Positions 57,230 through 64,000 of a DNA stretch of 64,000 nucleotides are shown piece by piece. A program made the position numbers and the translations under genes. The stretch's first letter is position 1. The number at the start of each line of letters is the position of its first letter. The DNA is taken from contig NZ_JACHLL010000003.1 in the NCBI RefSeq assembly GCF_014207935.1, forward strand, positions 12,265 through 76,264. The letters are read 5' to 3'. The notes under the pieces are model-generated. The model was not told where the DNA came from, ran no database searches, and saw only the letters and a program-made list of their open reading frames with translations. This stretch comes from Pseudomonas fluvialis. GTDB lineage: Bacteria > Pseudomonadota > Gammaproteobacteria > Pseudomonadales > Pseudomonadaceae.

Positions 57230-57560
57230 CGCGGCGCCTGACCGGACAGGCTGGGCATAAGCCGGACCACTGCGGCCGGGGTGAGTGATGCAGTCATAGA
57301 CGAATCCGTTGGTGACACATCGGTTGAGCGGCGCCTGAGTTGAACGCCACAGCACATGAATATCGCGCGGGTTGCAGCAAACCGAACTTGGCGCTTGGCG
57401 CCAAGCGCCAGCTGAGACCACCGCGGGGCGCGGAGGTTCGCACAGGCCCTGACGACTGCCAAGCCGGACCGCTGCAAACCCCGGTAAAATCGCCGCCATA
57501 AGCCGTGACTGAGCGTCTTCTGCCGTCACCTGAAACCGCCCCAAACAGCTCAAGGCCACC
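57230..57560. other. gap between the MltF-like gene and tatD
   Basis: About 330 bases. The minus-strand open frame of the MltF-like gene continues here, but the text has no ribosome-binding site and reads as low-complexity GC-rich DNA. A tatD promoter is expected near 57480-57540, where a CGGTAAAATCG sequence (57479-57490) might give a -10 element; not proven. A CGCTTGGCGCCAAGCG palindrome lies at 57391-57406. Confidence 0.45.
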
Positions 57561-58382
57561 ATGCAACTGATCGACATCGGCGTCAACCTGACCCACCCCA
57601 GCCTGGCCCGCGAAGCCTCGGCCGTCCTGCGCCGAGCCCGTGAGGCAGGCGTGGTGCAACTGCTTCTGACCGGAACCTCCCTGAGCGAAAACGAGGCAGC
57701 CCTGCGCCTGTGCGAGGAACTGGACGAGTCCGGTCAGCAGCTGTTCAGCACCGCCGGCGTCCACCCACACGATGCCAAAGAGTGGAGTGCCGACAGCGAA
57801 CGCCAGCTGCGCGACCTGCTGCTCCAGCCCCGCTGCCGCGCCGTCGGCGAGTGTGGCCTGGATTTCAACCGTGATTTCTCGCCGCGCCCGCAGCAGGAAC
57901 AGGCCCTGGAGGCGCAACTGCAACTGGCCGTAGAGCTTCAACTGCCGGTGTTTCTCCACGAACGTGAAGCCGATACCCGCCTGCTGGCCATCCTGCGCCA
58001 CTACCGCGACCAGTTGCCCGCCGCCGTGGTGCATTGTTTCACCGGCGAGCGCCAGGCCCTGTTCGCCTACCTCGATCTGGACCTGCACATCGGCATCACC
58101 GGCTGGATCTGTGACGAGCGCCGTGGCACCCACCTGCACAGCCTGGTCAGCAATATCCCGGGCAATCGCCTGATGCTGGAAAGCGATGCCCCCTACCTGC
58201 TGCCCCGCACCCTGCGCCCACGGCCGAAAAGCGGACACAACGAGCCGGCCTACCTGCCCTATGTGCTCAGCGAAGTGGCTCGTCACCGCGGCCAGAGCGA
58301 AGCCGAGCTGGCCACGCAGACCACCGCCACCGCGCGCCGCTTCTTCAACCTGCCCGACTGGTCAGAAAACAGCCAGGAATGA
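57561..58382 (+). CDS. tatD: TatD family metal-dependent deoxyribonuclease
   Basis: A TIM-barrel hydrolase, 273 aa. Metal ligands are visible: the N-terminal motif [10 protein letters not shown] (in place of HxH in the broad family), [13 protein letters not shown] with [17 protein letters not shown] and SDAPYLLP near the end. The N-terminal motif without the first histidine pair is common in TatD-type 3'-5' exonucleases. TatD acts on single-stranded DNA and RNA ends. No signal peptide. GGCCACC precedes the ATG. It is independent of the tat genes here. Confidence 0.9.
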   Translation: MQLIDIGVNLTHPSLAREASAVLRRAREAGVVQLLLTGTSLSENEAALRLCEELDESGQQLFSTAGVHPHDAKEWSADSERQLRDLLLQPRCRAVGECGLDFNRDFSPRPQQEQALEAQLQLAVELQLPVFLHEREADTRLLAILRHYRDQLPAAVVHCFTGERQALFAYLDLDLHIGITGWICDERRGTHLHSLVSNIPGNRLMLESDAPYLLPRTLRPRPKSGHNEPAYLPYVLSEVARHRGQSEAELATQTTATARRFFNLPDWSENSQE

Positions 58383-58401
58383 TTCTCGCTGCTGATCTGG
58401 C

Positions 58402-58428
58402 TCAAGGTTTTGTCGGACACGCCGCTAC
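58402..58428 (+). promoter_or_regulatory. FliA (sigma-28) type promoter of the chemoreceptor gene
   Basis: TCAAG (58402-58406), 14 bases, GCCGCTAC (58421-58428). The Pseudomonas FliA consensus is TCAAG-N14-GCCGATA, so this differs at one base in the -10. It lies about 110 bases upstream of the chemoreceptor ATG. In the genus many chemotaxis genes are FliA-dependent. Confidence 0.6.
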
Positions 58429-58537
58429 AGAATGCGACCCTTGCGCGGATGGCCTTTTGCCAGCCGGCACAACAGTGCTGCATGGTCAATAATCAACTGG
58501 CTTTGCCTCGTCATCGGCCGCCACACAAGGGCACACC

Positions 58538-60004
58538 ATGAATGCTTGGCTGCGTAATCTTTCGCTGAAGTACAAGTTCTGGGCAGTCAATGCCGTCTCA
58601 TTCGCCACCACCCTGCTGCTGGTGCTGTTTGCCCTGCACCTGGAACAGCAGAATCTGGCTGACCAGCAACAAGCCCAGCTCCAGCAACAGGCCAGCCTGC
58701 TCGCCCAGTGGCCGACCAGCAGCCCGCTGCCCAATGAGACCAACCTCAAGCGCCTCGACCAGAGCTGGCCAGGCGAGTTGCCTGCCAGTCTGCGCCAGAG
58801 CCGTGGCTGGCAGGACCTGAGCCACGACAGCTTGCTGGCCAGCCAGCCCCTGATCGGTGCCCAGTTGTTCGAACGGGGCAACGAGCGCTATGCCCTGCTG
58901 GGCTACTCGCCGTCCATGCTTGACCTGCTCGGTCAGCACTTTCTGGCCTACGCACTCTGCGTGTTCATTCTCATGCTGATGCTGCTGGCCAGCTCGCAGA
59001 TGCTGATCCACTTCATCCTCAGTCACCTGCACCGCCTAAAGGACGCCATGCTGCATGTGGAGAAGACCGGCGATGTGAATATCCGCGTCAGACTCGACTC
59101 GCGCGATGAAGTCGGTCAGATGGCCGGCGCCTTCAACGCCATGCAGACCGGTTACCAGCGTGTCGGCAGCACCGTGGCCGAGGCCGCCGCGCGTCTGGAC
59201 GAACAGGCCAGCCTGCTCGCCGCGCGCATGAAGGATATGCGCAACGGCATGCATGGCCAGCAGCAGACCACCGACCAGGCGGCCAGCTCGATTGGCGAGA
59301 TGACTTCCAACGTGCACGAGATTGCCCAGCACGCCGCGTCCACCCGTGACCAGTCGCAACAGGCCCACGAACTGGCCAGTGCCGGCCAGCAGGCCGTTCA
59401 GCTGGTGGGGCAGTCGATCTCCGGGCTGTCCGGCGGCGTGCAGGAAACTGCGCAGATGATCCAGCGCCTGGCCGAAGACAGCCAGAAGATCAGCAGCGTG
59501 GTCAGCGTGATCCACGGCATCGCCGAGCAGACCAACCTGCTCGCGCTCAACGCCGCCATCGAAGCGGCCCGCGCCGGTGAGATGGGCCGCGGCTTTGCCG
59601 TGGTCGCCGACGAGGTACGCAACCTCGCCCGCCGCGTGCAGGACTCCACCGACGAAATCACCCAGATGATTCAGCAGCTGCAGAGCGGCACCCGCGATGC
59701 CGTGGAATTCATGCAGGACAGCTCGCTGAAAGCCGATGACTGCGTGCGCCAGGCCGATGAAGCCGGCGCCGCGCTGAGCAGCATTGCCGACGCGGTGTCA
59801 CAGATGCGCGACAGCAATACGCAGATCGCCACTGCCGCCGCCCAGCAGACTCAGGTCGCCGCGGAAATGAACCGCGCGGTGCTGGATATCCGCGATGTCA
59901 CGGTCAAGAGCGTGCAGATGACCCACGACTCGGCGGAAACCAGCGACGCCCTGGCGCGCCTCTCCACCGAGCTGACCCGGGCCGTGCAGCTGCTCAAGCT
60001 GTAA
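58538..60004 (+). CDS. methyl-accepting chemotaxis protein
   Basis: A 488-residue transmembrane chemoreceptor. Helix 1 is about 15-35 ([17 protein letters not shown]), a short periplasmic sensor domain spans about 36-133, helix 2 is about 134-158 ([19 protein letters not shown]), followed by a HAMP domain (to about 212) and the cytoplasmic coiled coil. The signalling tip reads [23 protein letters not shown] and [15 protein letters not shown], typical of the 40-heptad-like class. The sensor domain is only about 100 residues, so the ligand is unknown. A FliA-like promoter lies upstream. Confidence 0.95.
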   Translation: MNAWLRNLSLKYKFWAVNAVSFATTLLLVLFALHLEQQNLADQQQAQLQQQASLLAQWPTSSPLPNETNLKRLDQSWPGELPASLRQSRGWQDLSHDSLLASQPLIGAQLFERGNERYALLGYSPSMLDLLGQHFLAYALCVFILMLMLLASSQMLIHFILSHLHRLKDAMLHVEKTGDVNIRVRLDSRDEVGQMAGAFNAMQTGYQRVGSTVAEAAARLDEQASLLAARMKDMRNGMHGQQQTTDQAASSIGEMTSNVHEIAQHAASTRDQSQQAHELASAGQQAVQLVGQSISGLSGGVQETAQMIQRLAEDSQKISSVVSVIHGIAEQTNLLALNAAIEAARAGEMGRGFAVVADEVRNLARRVQDSTDEITQMIQQLQSGTRDAVEFMQDSSLKADDCVRQADEAGAALSSIADAVSQMRDSNTQIATAAAQQTQVAAEMNRAVLDIRDVTVKSVQMTHDSAETSDALARLSTELTRAVQLLKL

Positions 60005-60013
60005 CGCTTCCAG

Positions 60014-60035
60014 CCTGCGCCCGGGCCGGGCGCAG
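60014..60035. terminator. stem-loop after the chemoreceptor gene
   Basis: GCCTGCGCCCG-GGC-CGGGCGCAGGC hairpin, 10 bases past the stop and between convergent genes. No T-run, so it may work with Rho or only stabilise the message. Confidence 0.55.
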
Positions 60036-60043
60036 GCCGGGCT

Positions 60044-60841
60044 TCAGGCAAACACAGTCACCGTCTGCCGGCTGATCGCCAGCAGCTCGCCTTGCGGACT
60101 CCAGAATCCCGCCGCGATATGCCCGTAGCCATCCCGGGCATGCTCGATCTCCGCGCGGTACTGGCACCAGTCCTCGCCACTCATCGGCACCAGCGGCTGC
60201 ATGAACTCAATGGTCCAGGTCAGCGAACTGCCCGGTGCCGGCTGACGCAGATGCGGCAGCAGAGCCGGCGGCCAGGCATCAACCAGGCCCAGCAGATGCG
60301 CTTCGTCCAGATGCTCCTGCGGCAACTCCTCGCGCAGCCGTACCCAGCCGCCCATGGTGCGCGACGGGTTGTTGCTGAACGGCATGCCGCCTTCGGCCCA
60401 GCGCAGCGCCAGGTGCTGGGTGAACTCCGGCGTCACCCCTTTGATGTAGGGCATTTCCTGCGACTGCTCGGGTGGGCTCATGGCCGGCGCGGGCAAGGCC
60501 TCGACGGCCAGCACCGACTCGCGCGGCGCACCGAAGCTACCCTGCACCAGAGCCACAACCTGGCCATCCTGAATGGCCCGCCCGAGCATCTGGCTGACCG
60601 CCTTGCCCTCGCGCAGCACCTCGGCCTCGACCTGGGCCGGCACGCCCGGCTGCAAGGGGCCAACAAAGGTCACCGCCAGCGAACGCACCGGTCGCCCCGC
60701 CGGCACCTTGCCGCGCATGGCGGCAAACACCAGCGCCGCCACCAGCCCGCCAAAGGCCGCACGCCCCTGCCCCCAGTTCTGCGGCACAAGGATATGCTCC
60801 GGCGACTGTTCGGCCTGGGCGATCAATTGGGAAAAATTCAC
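60044..60841 (-). CDS. acyl-CoA thioesterase (double hotdog)
   Basis: A 265-residue protein with two hotdog domains of the TesB-like/4HBT superfamily (N-terminal about 15-110 with GQGRAAFGGLVAALVFAAMR, C-terminal about 150-265 with GSSLTWTIEFMQPL). The acyl chain length cannot be predicted. It is soluble and cytoplasmic, with no signal peptide. ATG at 60841 has a poor ribosome-binding site. It is convergent with the chemoreceptor gene. Confidence 0.85.
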   Translation of the reverse strand: MNFSQLIAQAEQSPEHILVPQNWGQGRAAFGGLVAALVFAAMRGKVPAGRPVRSLAVTFVGPLQPGVPAQVEAEVLREGKAVSQMLGRAIQDGQVVALVQGSFGAPRESVLAVEALPAPAMSPPEQSQEMPYIKGVTPEFTQHLALRWAEGGMPFSNNPSRTMGGWVRLREELPQEHLDEAHLLGLVDAWPPALLPHLRQPAPGSSLTWTIEFMQPLVPMSGEDWCQYRAEIEHARDGYGHIAAGFWSPQGELLAISRQTVTVFA

Positions 60842-60969
60842 GGACCTACTCCCCTCTGCTGATTCGGCATGCTGATGGGCATGTTGATTGGATATGGCGT
60901 GCGCTACGGTGGCACCGAGCTGAGCCTATGGTCAATTATCCAGACAGTGAATACTGGGCAAGATGATCG

Positions 60970-61695
60970 CTAGTGCAACCGCCTGGCCAGCTGCTGCAAG
61001 ACCTCCGGCAAGCTCGTGCTCAGTTGCACCAGCTCCACCTGCCAGCGCTGCTGCAAAGGCTGCAGCGCGGCCACGCCCTGGGCCAGCTCCAGCCAGCGCT
61101 GGCGATCATGCCAATCGCCAAGCAGCACCTGCAGGCGGCGCAGTTCGCGCAACTGGCGAGGCCGGATCGGCCGGTCGCCTGGCAGCAATTCGGCGCTGTA
61201 GCGCACCTGTTTGATCAGCAGGCGCAGGCGATGCCAGTCAACTGAATCGCCCTCCAGCGCCTCGCACAAAACCTGCCACTGCCGCCGGCGAGTCTGTGCC
61301 AGATGCCGACGCAAGGCCTTGTCCTCGGCCAGCAGGAGCTGCTGCGGCCAGACCTCCAGCTCCGTCTGCAGCTGTTGCAGCAAACCCGTCTGCTGCAGCC
61401 AGGCAGTGGCTTGCGCCAGGCCGATCCCTTCCCCGCCCGCTCCCGGCGGCAACTGCGCGGCCAGCACCTGATAATCACGCAGCACCCCGGACACCCGCGC
61501 ACAGGCCCGCACCCGCAGGCGCAAGGATCCGCTGATTTCCGTCGGCAACAGCCGCAACAGGGCATCCAGGCTACGCAGGGCAATACGCAGGCGATGCAGG
61601 GCCTCGTCATCGTCCTCCCGCAACTGCTGCGCACTCAGATGCAACTGCGCACTCAGCCGCAGCACCTGAACAAGCAGCCGACCACATTCGCTCAT
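60970..61695 (-). CDS. CHAD-domain protein
   Basis: A 241-residue helical protein with the conserved histidine- and arginine-rich CHAD pattern: EALHRLRIALRSLDALLRLL, RVSGVLRDYQVL and LLIKQVRYSAELL. CHAD domains bind polyphosphate. Here no CYTH domain is attached. ATG at 61695 overlaps the stop of the TgpA gene (ATGA), so the two are translationally coupled; the open frame extends to 61821 but the extra residues are inside tgpA and look unrelated. Confidence 0.8.
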   Translation of the reverse strand: MSECGRLLVQVLRLSAQLHLSAQQLREDDDEALHRLRIALRSLDALLRLLPTEISGSLRLRVRACARVSGVLRDYQVLAAQLPPGAGGEGIGLAQATAWLQQTGLLQQLQTELEVWPQQLLLAEDKALRRHLAQTRRRQWQVLCEALEGDSVDWHRLRLLIKQVRYSAELLPGDRPIRPRQLRELRRLQVLLGDWHDRQRWLELAQGVAALQPLQQRWQVELVQLSTSLPEVLQQLARRLH

Positions 61696-63692
61696 CGCGT
61701 AGTTTCCCCATCGTCCAGCCGGCTCAGGCGCCAGGGCAAGGCACGGCGCAGCGCGCGCAACTGCTGCGCCAGTTGCCCCTTGTCCGATGCAATGCCGGCA
61801 TAGCGCTGCACTTCGAAGCACTCGGCAAAGCCTTCGATCTGCCGCGCCTGCTGCGGTAGAACCAGAGCAGCGCGCCGGGCATAGTCACGAGCGCCTTCAC
61901 CCGGCCGGCGCGCCACCCCATGCCGGGCCAGCAGGCGTTCGAAGCGCCGATAGACACGCTGCTGAGCATCCAGGCGCTGCTGCCAGGGCTTGAGCAACAG
62001 CAGCGCCATCAGCAGGCCTAGTAACACACCACCGCCGCCCAGCACGATCACCAGGCGCTGGATGTCCCACTCGCCAAACCAGCGCTGCAGCAATCCCAAT
62101 TGCTGTTCGCTCTGGTAGCCCAGTACCCAGCGCTGCCAGCCATAGTTGAGATTGTCCCAGGCCAGGCGCAGCTGATTGAGCAGGGCCACGTCGCGGTAGC
62201 GCAAGGGCGACAGCGGTGAATCCTCGAGGAAGCTGCCCTCCTCGGCCAACGCCGCCTCCAGCCCCTGCTCGATACGCTCGGGGGCGACGGCAAAAGTCGG
62301 GTCGACGCGCTGCCAGCCACGCTCCGGCAGCCAGTACTCGACCCAGGCATGGGCATCAAACTGATGCACCTGCACATAACCACCCTGGCGGTTGAACTCG
62401 CCGCCCTGATAGCCCGCCACCACCCGCGCCGGAATTCCCGCCGCGCGCAGAACGAATGTGGCCGCACCGGCATAGTGGGCGCAGAAGCCGCGACGGCTGT
62501 CGAAGAGGAAGGCATCGACGGTATCGCCGGACAGCGTCGGTGGCTTGAGGGTGTAGAAATACTCGCCCTGGTTGAAGCGCGTCAGCAATGCCGCCACCAG
62601 CTGCTCCGGGCGGGCATAGCGGGCCTTCAACTCAGCCGCCAGTTCACGGGCCCGCGGGTTCCCCGCCGGCAACTGCAGCGCGCGACGCTGCTGCGTTGGA
62701 CGCAGCTCGGGATCACGCACCACCTGCGGCCAGGAGCTGACGCGATAGAGCAACGGCTGCTCCACCGGACTGACATTGACCAGGCGGTAATCACTGAGCT
62801 GACGAGCACCCGGCAGGTCGGTTCGCGCCGTGTCGAGTGCGAACAGCCAGCGCTGCAGGCTGGGCTGCATGAGAATGCTGTAGCTCAGGTTCTGGCCTTG
62901 CGCTTGCCAGCTGTCAGTGGCCAGCACGGGCAGATCAGGCGTCTGCGACCAACGCCGGCCATCGAAATGTTCCAGGGTCAAGGCACGCCAGTACAGCTCG
63001 CTACGCGGTGGGGTGGCACCCTCGAAGCTGGCGCGGAACACCGGCTCCGGCGAGCGGCCCAGATTGGCGATATCGCCGGGCGTCATGCTTTCAGCCAGCC
63101 CGGAAATGCCCTTGCTGCCGGGCTGCGGCAGTGACCACAGGGGCCCCAGGCGCGGGAAGAAGACAAACAGCAACAGCATCAGCGGCAACGACTGCAGCAG
63201 CAATTTGCCTGCATAGCGCAGGGTCGGCCAAGGCTGCATGGCCAGTCGGCTCTGCTGCAGGCCGACCATGGCCGCCAGCAACGCCGTCACCGGTAGCACG
63301 CTGTACAACGCACTAAGCATCTCGCTGTCGAGCAGGTAGGCGGTGACCACCGCGAAGAAGCCCAGGTAGATCAGCACCAAGGCATCACGCTGGGTTCGCA
63401 TCTCCACCAGCTTGAGTACGAAAGTGGCCATCAGCAGTGCGGTGCCGGCCTCCAGGCCGATCAGGCCGCCGCGCGACCAGAACACCCCCGCTGCCGTGGC
63501 CAGTATCAGCGCCGCCTTGGCCAGGCCATTGGGGTAGCGCGCACGCATGCGGAAAATCTGCAGACGCCAGGCCGCACAGAAGGCCCACAGCCCGGTGAAC
63601 CACAGGGGCAGATGAGCCAGGTGCGGCAGGATCACCAGTGCCTGGGCTACCAGCAGCCAGATCAGGCTGATGCGCGGGATCGCCGGGGTCAT
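61692..63692 (-). CDS. tgpA: TgpA transglutaminase, inner membrane
   Basis: A 666-residue membrane protein essential in P. aeruginosa. About six N-terminal helices (residues 5-165) are followed by a periplasmic transglutaminase-core domain with the catalytic cysteine in DSRRGFCAHYAGAATF, then YQGGEFNRQGGYVQVHQFDAHAWVEYWLP (H in DAHAW, D in RVDPTFA), one more helix, and a C-terminal cytoplasmic domain. The ATG at 63692 has CGGGAG upstream and overlaps the stop of the DUF58 gene by 4 bases. It probably acts on an envelope protein. Confidence 0.92.
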   Translation of the reverse strand: MTPAIPRISLIWLLVAQALVILPHLAHLPLWFTGLWAFCAAWRLQIFRMRARYPNGLAKAALILATAAGVFWSRGGLIGLEAGTALLMATFVLKLVEMRTQRDALVLIYLGFFAVVTAYLLDSEMLSALYSVLPVTALLAAMVGLQQSRLAMQPWPTLRYAGKLLLQSLPLMLLLFVFFPRLGPLWSLPQPGSKGISGLAESMTPGDIANLGRSPEPVFRASFEGATPPRSELYWRALTLEHFDGRRWSQTPDLPVLATDSWQAQGQNLSYSILMQPSLQRWLFALDTARTDLPGARQLSDYRLVNVSPVEQPLLYRVSSWPQVVRDPELRPTQQRRALQLPAGNPRARELAAELKARYARPEQLVAALLTRFNQGEYFYTLKPPTLSGDTVDAFLFDSRRGFCAHYAGAATFVLRAAGIPARVVAGYQGGEFNRQGGYVQVHQFDAHAWVEYWLPERGWQRVDPTFAVAPERIEQGLEAALAEEGSFLEDSPLSPLRYRDVALLNQLRLAWDNLNYGWQRWVLGYQSEQQLGLLQRWFGEWDIQRLVIVLGGGGVLLGLLMALLLLKPWQQRLDAQQRVYRRFERLLARHGVARRPGEGARDYARRAALVLPQQARQIEGFAECFEVQRYAGIASDKGQLAQQLRALRRALPWRLSRLDDGETTR

Positions 63693-64000
63693 GCCGAAGC
63701 GCTCCCGAACAACGCCAGCGCCTTCAGGCAGGCCTCTCGGTGGGCCGCGCCGGTCGCCGGCTCCAGGCGCGAACCCGGTAGATTCAGACCAAAGGCCTGC
63801 TGGCGCTGGTCCAGGGTCAGCACCCAGTGACAGAGCAGGCTCAGGCGAGCCTCCACATCGCCGCCGAGGCTGCTGAAATCCAGCCACAGGTCACGCCCGG
63901 CCAGCTGGGCAAAATCCTTGACCAAAAGGCCCTGGCCGCGCGAATAGGCCTTCCAGTCCAGGCGCCGGCGCGAGTCGCCCGGCTGAAACGTGCGCAACCC
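63689..64000 (-). CDS. DUF58 protein, C-terminal part only
   Basis: The gene runs off the right edge of the window. Visible are the last 104 residues or so with the DUF58 hallmark RTFQPGDSRRRLDWKAYSRG and LLVKDFAQ near the start of the fragment. DUF58 proteins often accompany MoxR ATPases and TgpA-type transglutaminases; the next genes upstream are likely a MoxR ATPase, as in P. aeruginosa. The stop overlaps the tgpA start (ATGA). Confidence 0.88.
   Translation of the reverse strand, partial: GLRTFQPGDSRRRLDWKAYSRGQGLLVKDFAQLAGRDLWLDFSSLGGDVEARLSLLCHWVLTLDQRQQAFGLNLPGSRLEPATGAAHREACLKALALFGSASA

Overview
The window is a stretch of chromosome from a Pseudomonas, most likely the P. aeruginosa / P. 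alcaligenes / P. mendocina side of the genus. The markers are an OprF porin followed on the same strand by sigX, cmpX, crfX and cmaX, an OprI lipoprotein, a LipA lipase with its Lif foldase, ThrH, an APS-type CysH with CysB, and TgpA. Base composition is GC-rich throughout and codon use looks uniform. I see no phage, insertion sequence, CRISPR array, rRNA or tRNA.

Layout. 1-560: a truncated 9-bp tandem repeat and a gene-poor stretch with two inverted repeats. 559-5229 (minus): a NapA/NasA-like molybdoenzyme, a fused four-cluster ferredoxin plus DmsC-type membrane anchor, and a small unknown gene. 5669-11260 (minus): oprF and the envelope-stress cluster sigX, cmpX, crfX, cmaX, then rraA and a hydrolase. 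11336-14683: ppsA (minus) and its divergent regulator ppsR (plus). 14736-21494 (minus): a 2-methylcitrate operon, GntR regulator-prpB-prpC-acnD-prpF, without prpD. 21758-24810 (plus): retropepsin-like protease, inactive-transglutaminase/7TM protein and ATP-grasp ligase. 24868-35704 (minus): two giant MalT-type LuxR regulators followed by five exported or outer-membrane proteins resembling the poorly known Fil 'putative pilus' system of Acinetobacter. 35806-44637: housekeeping genes (pabB, thrH, cysH, cysB, usp, nucleotidase, panE-like, thioredoxin-like, PilZ, DAHP synthase, GNAT). 44656-48602: a membrane-anchored unknown, oprI, an L,D-transpeptidase, a small unknown and tesA. 48613-52314 (plus): ABC ATPase, permease and greB. 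53198-55239 (plus): lipA-lif behind a well-formed sigma-54 promoter. 55299-64000: DoxX, an MltF-like transglycosylase, TatD, a chemoreceptor behind a FliA-like promoter, a thioesterase, and a translationally coupled DUF58-TgpA-CHAD operon that runs off the window.

How the genes fit together. Several units pair an enzyme with its dedicated partner: PpsA with the kinase/phosphorylase PpsR, AcnD with PrpF, LipA with Lif, OprI with an L,D-transpeptidase that could anchor it to peptidoglycan, SigX with the OprF gene it is known to drive, and CysB with CysH. The most interesting and least described unit is the Fil-like export locus. It has a small glycine-rich secreted protein carrying a leader-like motif, a periplasmic C39 cysteine peptidase, two outer-membrane barrels and a periplasmic protein with a tripled TWVD motif, all downstream of two ATP-dependent regulators. 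The retropepsin/transglutaminase/ATP-grasp triad next to it and the cytoplasmic-type molybdoenzyme with a fused DmsBC partner are also of unknown substrate.

Start codons were chosen from ribosome-binding sites and family lengths, so several genes are shorter than the longest open frame. All identifications come from reading the sequence against remembered families; no search was run.
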